Assembly: GCA_017458805.1 (NCBI GenBank)
Contig: JAFTAC010000295.1
Span: forward strand, 1-6,634
Direction: 5' to 3'
Length of the DNA stretch: 6,634 nt
Source: Victivallales bacterium
Lineage (GTDB): Bacteria > Verrucomicrobiota > Lentisphaeria > Oligosphaerales > Oligosphaeraceae
The notes beneath the pieces are model-generated. The model saw nothing but the letters and a program-made list of their open reading frames with translations. It was not told the origin of the DNA and made no database searches. The position numbers and the translations under genes were made by a program. Positions 1-5,067 of this stretch are shown here, one piece after another. The first letter of the stretch is position 1, and each line of letters begins with the position of its first letter.

Positions 1-14
1 CCGCTTAAAAGCGG
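1..14. repeat. Small GC hairpin at the left edge
   Basis: The arms CCGCTT (1-6) and AAGCGG (9-14) are exact inverted repeats; a realistic fold is a 5-bp stem with a four-base loop. It resembles the CGCT/AGCG hairpin cores in the spacer near 5020 and 4919, so it may be the end of another copy of the same dispersed palindrome family, cut by the window edge. It lies more than 100 bp beyond the stop codon of the gene at 132-2768 and has no T-run behind it, so I do not call it a terminator. Confidence 0.4.
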
Positions 15-22
15 CACTTCGC

Positions 23-49
23 ATCTGTGTAATTTGTGTAATCTGTGGT
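23..49. repeat. Three-unit 9-bp tandem repeat (ATYTGTGKW)
   Basis: Three consecutive 9-bp units are visible: ATCTGTGTA (23-31), ATTTGTGTA (32-40) and ATCTGTGGT (41-49). The match is imperfect but the 9-bp phase is strict. It lies in the non-coding stretch downstream of the gene at 132-2768. Short arrays of this kind are, as far as I recall, scattered in many copies through some environmental bacterial genomes; no function is known to me. Confidence 0.7.
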
Positions 50-90
50 AAAAAAACTACCCTTATGGGGAACAGAGCTTTGTGTAAAAA

Positions 91-118
91 TTGCTAATTT
101 CTAATTGCTAATAGCTAA
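91..118. repeat. Four-unit 7-bp tandem repeat (TWKCTAA)
   Basis: Four consecutive 7-bp units are visible: TTGCTAA (91-97), TTTCTAA (98-104), TTGCTAA (105-111) and TAGCTAA (112-118). The array is directly followed by a T6 run (119-124) and a G6 run (125-130), which end one base before the TAA stop codon of the neighbouring minus-strand gene. It is AT-rich in contrast to the GC-rich coding sequence. The rest of 1-131 contains no coding potential that I can support. Confidence 0.75.
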
Positions 119-131
119 TTTTTTGGGGGGA

Positions 132-2768
132 TTATTCGCGGATTTCGATGGCGGCGACCTCGTTCCAGTCGTTGATTTTGACCTCGACAGTCCAGTCGCC
201 AGGCTTGCCAGTCACCTTGAAGGCGCGGGTATCCTTGACTTGCAGGCTGTGGTCGTTGAAGTGGGCCACGGCGGGCTCCTTGGCGCCGCCGACCTTGTAG
301 GTGCCAGAGACGCACACCACGGTGCGCTCCTTGCCCACTAGCACGCCTTCGCCCAGCTTGACAGGCGTGAAGGGGAACAACCAGTTGGCGACTTCAAAAC
401 CGCCCGCGTTGGGGCCGCTGGTGGGGATGTTCGTGCCGTAGTAGTATGGAAGAACGCCGTTGCGCAGGGCGATGATGATGCCCTTTGTGAGGACGCGCGC
501 CATGAGGGCCTGGTCACTGGTGTGCCTGCCAGGGCGGAGGTTCAGGATGATGGGCGAGGCAAGGTGCCCCATGGCCTGGTAGCGCATTTCCGGGGGCTTC
601 TTGTCGAGGAATGAAATTGGATTGCACACGTCGTTCTCCATCTCCGCAAAGCTCAGACGGCCCGTGTTCTGCTCCTCGCGGGTGACGGGATGGCCGTTTG
701 TGAGACCCTGTCCGCCACGGGAGGTCACCTTCTTGACGATTTCCATTCTGGCGGTGGCGCCTGTAATCGCGTAGTTGTAGATTTTCGAGGTGATTTTGCC
801 TGTCTTGTCCATCGTGATGCTGTAGCCGTCCCATCTGTCATAGCTCACGCCGTCGCGCAGGGTGGGGTTGAACTGGTCGATGTAGATGCCGTCGAAGCCG
901 ACTTCATTGATCACGTAGTCAATCTGCTCCAGCATCTGCTTGTAGCGGGCGTTGCCCATCTCGGGCTGGGGCATGAGGTTGATCCACGGCATCTTCTGAT
1001 AGACGTAGTGTGTGTCGATCATCACATTGCCGTCCTTGTCGTGCAGGAGGGAGTCCCGCAGGAACGTGGCGGCGTTGAGTTTTTTGGAGAGCTCGGGGGT
1101 GAGATACTGCCCGTAGCGCGTCTTGGGATTCTTGCGGTCACCGTATGTGAGGGGCAGCTCGTTACCCCAGGGGACGGTCGTCGAGTCGAAGTTGACAAGG
1201 TTGGTCTCAAGCAGCGCCATGAGCTTGATGCCAGGGAACTTGGTGCGCAGATCGTTCATTTTCTTCGTTACCAGTTCCTTGTATTGATCACGCGTGTAGG
1301 GCAGACCGTCGGCGTACTCGAACCAGGGTGTCACGGATGCAAATTGAAGCTTCAGGCCAGGCAGGTCCTGGGCGCTGATGAGATAGGGGCCTGGCACGGT
1401 GACGTTCACCTTCCAGTCCTCACGTATCCTGTTCACGAGGTCGAAATAGCCGTTTTCAGGGGCGTTCAAGGGATAGATGCTCCACTCGACCTTGATGCTT
1501 TTGCCCTTTGGAACACCCACGCCCTTGGAGGCGAATAGCAGCTTATTGCCCAAAACCTTCATCTCAAGCAGGACGCGGCTCACCGTATCCTCCACGACAA
1601 AGCCAGCGGCACCTTGTTTGCCCGCGAAGTAAGCCGTTGGGTTCGTCATGGCCATGTTGGAATTGTCGGTCGCCTGCAACAGCGTCATTCCTGAAATGCG
1701 CCACATTGCGGGCATTATGCCGTTCAGGGAGATCTCGTTGACCCATTTGAGGCCGATGTCGTCTCCACTGGTGTTCTCGATTTCATCCACGACATTGACC
1801 TTGTGGCCTGCCAGGGAAACAGTGCGTTGAAGCGTAATGTTGTTGGCCTTCATCGTGACCAATATGTCGTGGTTGCCGTTTTGCTTCACGCTGGTCACGA
1901 CGTTCTTCGCATTATCCTTCGGCTCATCGACACCAAGCCTGTTGAACTTCATCTCGGGGGTTGCGGCGTAGCTGAAGGCGGACTCCACGTAAATCTTCTC
2001 GCCGTCAACCGCCAGCTCCATCCCGCCAAAATCGGAGACACCCAGCGTATAGCCCTTGCCCTTCAGACTTGCCTTCATATTGATGCTGTCGAAGCGCATC
2101 AGTTTCATGCGGGCAAGCTCCGCCATCCTTGAGACAGGCACATAGCCAATCTCGATGTCCTTGACAAGCAGCGGGCAGTCTGCGATACGTTTGGGCAGGG
2201 CGTTGACGAAGCGCAGGCGGTTTGGAGCGTCGTTTTCGATGCGGTCATCCGCGCCAATGATGCGTTTGCTCACCAGGTCCTCGATGTCGAAGTAATAGAC
2301 GTAGGGGTGGGACCTGTCAACGATTCTGCCGTCCATATCTTCGGTGTCGGCTGGGGCGAAGAGCGTCATGAAGAGGGAGTGGCCAGCGTTTTTCCAGTAC
2401 GACACATTGGGTTCCTGTGGTCTGGTTGTGGCCATTGAAAAGCCGCGCAGAAGCAGTCTGGGGGTGTTCTCCTTTGTGCTGCTGCCCAGCTCGGTGCCGT
2501 TGAGCTCGATGGCTGCCCATGGATTCCAGCCGCCAAACCCTTTGGTCACCAGACGGAGATTCAGCTTCAGCACAGCCCGCATGCCCTTCTTGGTTTCCAG
2601 GGCAGGGAGCGTCACATAGTCGGAGGTTGCGTCTGGATCGCCGCCAGGCACCAGCACCTCCTTGCCGTACTTCAGGACGGGGGTGAAAGGGACGGGCTCC
2701 GCGCAGAAGCCATCAACGACCATGAGGAGAAGGGCTACGAAAAGAAACAGTTTTTTTGAGAGTGTCAT
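132..2768 (-). CDS. Secreted putative glycoside hydrolase, uncharacterised (DUF6259-like)
   Basis: This is an 878-residue protein. The N-terminus has two lysines followed by a hydrophobic stretch (about residues 7-18) and a plausible signal peptidase I site after the FCA at 21-23, so it is probably exported; no lipobox is seen. Residues about 30-430 look like beta-rich, carbohydrate-binding-type sequence. Residues about 435-800 have the feel of a TIM-barrel glycosidase: a YFDLVNRIREDW segment (441-452), then GFDGIYIDQF (624-633), where D631 sits at a strand end typical of a catalytic acid in GH27/GH36-like barrels, then SFAEMEND (706-713) with acidic candidates E709 and E711. The C-terminal 80 residues look like a small beta domain. 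The family assignment to DUF6259 is from memory and uncertain; substrate is unknown. The start at 2768 is chosen because AGGA lies 8 nt upstream and the signal peptide begins there. An in-frame extension to 2963 would translate the 9-bp array as Arg-Pro-Ile repeats and bury the signal peptide. It may be co-transcribed with the GH95 gene upstream. Confidence 0.85.
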   Translation of the reverse strand: MTLSKKLFLFVALLLMVVDGFCAEPVPFTPVLKYGKEVLVPGGDPDATSDYVTLPALETKKGMRAVLKLNLRLVTKGFGGWNPWAAIELNGTELGSSTKENTPRLLLRGFSMATTRPQEPNVSYWKNAGHSLFMTLFAPADTEDMDGRIVDRSHPYVYYFDIEDLVSKRIIGADDRIENDAPNRLRFVNALPKRIADCPLLVKDIEIGYVPVSRMAELARMKLMRFDSINMKASLKGKGYTLGVSDFGGMELAVDGEKIYVESAFSYAATPEMKFNRLGVDEPKDNAKNVVTSVKQNGNHDILVTMKANNITLQRTVSLAGHKVNVVDEIENTSGDDIGLKWVNEISLNGIMPAMWRISGMTLLQATDNSNMAMTNPTAYFAGKQGAAGFVVEDTVSRVLLEMKVLGNKLLFASKGVGVPKGKSIKVEWSIYPLNAPENGYFDLVNRIREDWKVNVTVPGPYLISAQDLPGLKLQFASVTPWFEYADGLPYTRDQYKELVTKKMNDLRTKFPGIKLMALLETNLVNFDSTTVPWGNELPLTYGDRKNPKTRYGQYLTPELSKKLNAATFLRDSLLHDKDGNVMIDTHYVYQKMPWINLMPQPEMGNARYKQMLEQIDYVINEVGFDGIYIDQFNPTLRDGVSYDRWDGYSITMDKTGKITSKIYNYAITGATARMEIVKKVTSRGGQGLTNGHPVTREEQNTGRLSFAEMENDVCNPISFLDKKPPEMRYQAMGHLASPIILNLRPGRHTSDQALMARVLTKGIIIALRNGVLPYYYGTNIPTSGPNAGGFEVANWLFPFTPVKLGEGVLVGKERTVVCVSGTYKVGGAKEPAVAHFNDHSLQVKDTRAFKVTGKPGDWTVEVKINDWNEVAAIEIRE

Positions 2769-2776
2769 TGTGAGGT

Positions 2777-2780
2777 TCCT
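2777..2780 (-). promoter_or_regulatory. Ribosome binding site deciding the start at 2768
   Basis: AGGA on the minus strand is separated from the ATG at 2768-2766 by 8 nt. It sits in the 13-nt gap between the end of the 9-bp array and the start codon, so it is the only possible Shine-Dalgarno site for this start, and it supports this start over the longer reading frame that runs through the array. Confidence 0.7.
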
Positions 2781-2781
2781 A

Positions 2782-2880
2782 ATGGGACAGATGGGACGGA
2801 TGGGACGGATGGGACGGATGGGACGGATGGGACGGATGGGACGGATGGGACGGATGGGACGGATGGGACGGATGGGACGG
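2782..2880. repeat. Eleven-copy 9-bp tandem array (ATGGGACGG)
   Basis: There are ten perfect copies of ATGGGACGG (2791-2880) preceded by one variant ATGGGACAG (2782-2790), 99 bp with no interruption. It occupies nearly all of the 130-bp gap between two minus-strand genes and stops 13 nt before the downstream start codon. Because 9 is a multiple of three and no frame of the unit contains a stop, all six frames stay open across it, which creates spurious reading frames (Met-Gly-Arg on plus, Arg-Pro-Ile on minus). The plus strand carries GGG every 9 bp with 6-nt spacing. The near-perfect identity indicates recent expansion or homogenisation. No palindromic structure is present. Confidence 0.95.
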
Positions 2881-2898
2881 AGATAAATGAAGCCGTCA

Positions 2899-4896
2899 TT
2901 ACCCCCGTGTTGCGCTAATGCGCTTGCCGCCTGGAAGGGCGATGTTCTCGAAGGAGACGTCATGCCACTTGGCGGGCATGCCAGGGAAGTAGCGGATGGC
3001 CTCGTAGCGGGTGTCGGCGCACATTTCGAGGAAGGCGGAGATGAAGCCGCCAGTGCCGTCCATCTGCATCACCTCGTTCTCGTCCTTTGGCTTGTCAATG
3101 TCGTGGCGGCGATGGGCGATGAGGCTGCGGCAGCGCGGCAGATAGACGGTGGCGAGCCCCTCGTTGAGGAAAATCTCCTTCCAGAGGGTGAAAAGCTGCA
3201 TCGGGGCCTCGTTCAGGCCGACGCGCGAGTAGATGATGGCGGCCCAGGGGATGCACCACTCGCTCCATTTGCCGATGCCCATGGAAATCCAGTGGTCGAT
3301 GGAGTTGTCAACGATGCGCTGGATTTCTGGCGATGGGTGTTCGGGGAGGGAATCGAAGGGCCAGATGCAGCCCAGGTGGGAGTGGTGGCGGTGGCAGGTG
3401 GCCAGGTCCTGGCCCTCCCAGATGGCGATGCGCGGCTCCATCTTGCCAGTGTAGCTGTCGTAACCTGGCACGGTGGTGAACTCAGGCACCTTTTCCAATA
3501 TCGCATACCACTTGGGCTCTGGCTCGCGCTTCAGGACAGCGCTGCACTCGATGAGGATTTTGGCGAGCTTGCGCACGGCGGCCAGCTGGTAGGAGGGGTT
3601 GCGCCCCGCCACGTAGCCCATGTCCAGGTTGGAGGTGGCATATTCGGCGGAGATGGCCACGGGGATGTTGAAGCCGTCGTCCAGCATCGCCTCATAGACG
3701 CGCATTACGCCGTGTATGAAGGGGTAGGCGCGGTCGCGCAGGAACTGCACGTCGCCCGTGTAGCGGTAGTAGTCGTAGTAGAGCAGGGCGGTCCAGGCGC
3801 CGCATGCGGGGTCGAGGGCGGAGCCCGCCATGACTCCGCCGCACTGGAAGCCGCGGTCATCCACGGCGTGCAGGAGGTGGAGACCGTCGTCGATGCCGAA
3901 CATCACCTTGGCATTGTGGCGCATCGTCTCCTGGTAGGAGGGGGATTCGAGCAGGTCAAAGAGGGGAAGAAGATGCTCTGGCGCGCCGAGGGCGCAGAGG
4001 GAGCCGTAAATCATCTGCATGTTCACATTGAAGTGGTAGTCGCCGCTCCATTGTGCATGCTGGTACTCCTCGTGCCAGGGGCCTTGCAGGCCGCCTGCCA
4101 TGCCGAAGGGAATCGTGCCTGCCGCCAGCTTATAGACGCAGAAGTCGAAGAACTCCTGCCAGAAGGGGTCTGGCACGTGTATTCTGGCGCGCTTCGCCTG
4201 GAACTTGCTCCAGAACGCGCGGTTGAAGGCGCGGATGGCGTCTGCGTCGAGGGGCGGGCACTCCTTACCCGCGAAGAGGCGGTAGCCGCCATTTACGCGG
4301 ATGCAGCGGACTGTCAGCGGCTTGTCTTCGGGATTCGGGCAGGTGATGGTCCAGCCGTCAGGCAGCATTTCAGGTGGCTGGAAGGCGTATTTGGAGAGCC
4401 ATTCGCGGCTCTTGTGAAAATCCCAGCTGGGCTTCATTTCAATGTGCTGGACGGTGTTTGCGGGGTCGTCAATCAGCAGTACATCCTGCTTGAGGGCGAG
4501 CTCAAGTGTGAGCTTCGCACCGCTGTTCAGGCGTATCGTAAGGGCTCCCGTGTCGTAGTCCAGATCGCCCTTTTCGGGGCGGACGCCCTCCGCAAACACC
4601 AGCTCGAAGCGCCCCACGGGAACGCGCTGTGGCTTGAAAGCGTCATTCGAGAGTTTCCTGCGCACAAAGAGGTCGTTCAGGGCAGGCGTGCAGCCATGCT
4701 CCTTGGCGAACTGCACCATCTTCGCATAGCTGGTGCCCTCCTCTATGACCTCGCCATTGCGGTGGTCCCAGAAGGCGTTGTGGTTCACGGTGATGGCCAG
4801 CGTCTCCTTGCCCCAGACAAGAAGCCCGAGGTAGCCGTTTGCCATCGGCACGCCGCAGTGCGGGCGTTCCAGCGGAAATGTGATGGTGTAGTGCAT
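2899..4896 (-). CDS. GH95-like glycoside hydrolase (putative alpha-L-fucosidase family), cytoplasmic
   Basis: This 665-residue protein shows the ordered landmarks of GH95. The N-terminal beta domain has PMANGYLGLLVWG (17-29) and an AFWDHRNGE segment (41-49), like the family's GNGxLGAMVFG and LNEDTLWSG. In the (alpha/alpha)6 barrel, the NVNMQM motif (290-295) matches the family NINxQM, so N290 and N292 would be the two catalytic asparagines; ISAEYA (415-420) gives E418 as candidate general acid; HRHHSHL (502-508) is a near-exact family signature; QMDGTGG (611-617) matches QIDGNFG with D613. GH95 enzymes act on alpha-1,2-L-fucosyl or alpha-L-galactosyl linkages; which applies here is unknown. 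It differs from typical members (about 750-900 residues) in lacking a signal peptide and in ending soon after the barrel, so the C-terminal beta domain looks shortened. Start 4896 is chosen because AGGA lies 7 nt upstream; the 12-codon upstream extension falls in a palindromic repeat. Confidence 0.85.
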   Translation of the reverse strand: MHYTITFPLERPHCGVPMANGYLGLLVWGKETLAITVNHNAFWDHRNGEVIEEGTSYAKMVQFAKEHGCTPALNDLFVRRKLSNDAFKPQRVPVGRFELVFAEGVRPEKGDLDYDTGALTIRLNSGAKLTLELALKQDVLLIDDPANTVQHIEMKPSWDFHKSREWLSKYAFQPPEMLPDGWTITCPNPEDKPLTVRCIRVNGGYRLFAGKECPPLDADAIRAFNRAFWSKFQAKRARIHVPDPFWQEFFDFCVYKLAAGTIPFGMAGGLQGPWHEEYQHAQWSGDYHFNVNMQMIYGSLCALGAPEHLLPLFDLLESPSYQETMRHNAKVMFGIDDGLHLLHAVDDRGFQCGGVMAGSALDPACGAWTALLYYDYYRYTGDVQFLRDRAYPFIHGVMRVYEAMLDDGFNIPVAISAEYATSNLDMGYVAGRNPSYQLAAVRKLAKILIECSAVLKREPEPKWYAILEKVPEFTTVPGYDSYTGKMEPRIAIWEGQDLATCHRHHSHLGCIWPFDSLPEHPSPEIQRIVDNSIDHWISMGIGKWSEWCIPWAAIIYSRVGLNEAPMQLFTLWKEIFLNEGLATVYLPRCRSLIAHRRHDIDKPKDENEVMQMDGTGGFISAFLEMCADTRYEAIRYFPGMPAKWHDVSFENIALPGGKRISATRG

Positions 4897-4903
4897 GGCT
4901 TTT

Positions 4904-4907
4904 TCCT
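4904..4907 (-). promoter_or_regulatory. Ribosome binding site of the GH95-like gene
   Basis: AGGA (within GAAAGGAAAA) lies 7 nt upstream of the ATG at 4896. It begins just after the foot of the hairpin at 4910-4929, so that stem, if formed in the mRNA, would be immediately next to the ribosome landing site. It favours 4896 over the in-frame ATG at 4932. Confidence 0.65.
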
Positions 4908-4909
4908 TT

Positions 4910-4978
4910 CCTGGCGCTGAAGCGCCAGGCACAGAACAGGTTATAGAGCTGTGACCCAGGCCGACACGGCCTGGCTAC
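4910..4978 (-). repeat. Palindromic intergenic repeat, unit 2
   Basis: Read on the minus strand, this unit runs GTAGCC, then an 8-bp stem CCAGGCCG/CGGCCTGG with a TGT loop (4974-4956), then CACAG, seven unique bases, ACCTGTTCTGTGCCTGG, and ends in a 9-bp stem CCTGGCGCT/AGCGCCAGG (4929-4910). It is a shorter, diverged copy of the unit at 4979-5062, lacking that unit's CGCG-C-CGCT hairpin. This organisation resembles REP/BIME-type dispersed repeats. It forms the upstream region of the GH95-like gene. Confidence 0.75.
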
Positions 4979-5062
4979 GGCGCACCAGGCGCAGAACAGG
5001 TGCTTGTCCTGTGCGCGGCGCTTTAGCGGCGCGGAAAACCAGGCCGATAACGGCCTGGCTAC
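4979..5062 (-). repeat. Palindromic intergenic repeat, unit 1
   Basis: Read on the minus strand, this unit starts with GTAGCC and the stem CCAGGCCG/CGGCCTGG with a TTAT loop (5058-5039), then TTTTC, a GC-rich imperfect palindrome of arms CGCG-C-CGCT and AGCG-C-CGCG (5033-5014), then CACAG, seven unique bases and ACCTGTTCTGCGCCTGG. The last part can fold as GCGCA-CAGG/CCTG-TTC-TGCGC (5016-4988). The shared 15-mers CAGGCACAGAACAGG (4926-4940) and CAGGCGCAGAACAGG (4986-5000) on the plus strand show the kinship with unit 2. Confidence 0.75.
5035..5060 (-). terminator. Probable intrinsic terminator of the glutaminyl-tRNA synthetase gene
   Basis: Eight bases after the TAG stop codon, the minus strand has a stem of CCAGGCCG and CGGCCTGG around a TTAT loop, extendable by one G-U and one A-U pair, followed directly by TTTTCC. 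The strong stem plus short U-run fits an intrinsic terminator, though the U-run is only four bases. The same stem recurs at 4956-4974 without a U-run, so it is primarily part of a repeat that may have been co-opted here. Confidence 0.5.
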
Positions 5063-5067
5063 CCCTG

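Noticed and set aside
48..71. Intrinsic terminator of the secreted glycosidase gene (CCC-ATAA-GGG followed by a T7 run, minus strand)
   Set aside because: The T-run is good, but the stem has only three G-C pairs and lies about 60 bp past the stop codon; too weak to call.
690..1538. A 282-codon open frame on the plus strand inside the secreted glycosidase gene
   Set aside because: It is a shadow in the complementary strand of a well-supported gene, with no motif or convincing start context.
2782..2880. CRISPR array
   Set aside because: The 9-bp units are directly adjacent with no spacers and the units are far too short.
2662..2886. A plus-strand frame encoding Met-Gly-Arg repeats
   Set aside because: It is a translation of the 9-bp array, all frames of which are open; there is no gene-like sequence before it.
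2887..4920. A 677-codon open frame on the plus strand, antiparallel to the GH95-like gene
   Set aside because: It mirrors the GH95-like gene almost exactly, its translation is low-complexity (Val/Ala/Gly/His-rich) with no recognisable motif, and it begins right after the tandem array. High GC at third codon positions explains the lack of stops. The minus-strand frame has clear family motifs and a ribosome binding site.
4932..4945. A TATAAC box on the minus strand (4945-4940) as a promoter for the GH95-like gene
   Set aside because: It is at a plausible distance and unique to repeat unit 2, but no matching -35 element is seen about 17 bp upstream, and promoter consensus for the organism is unknown.
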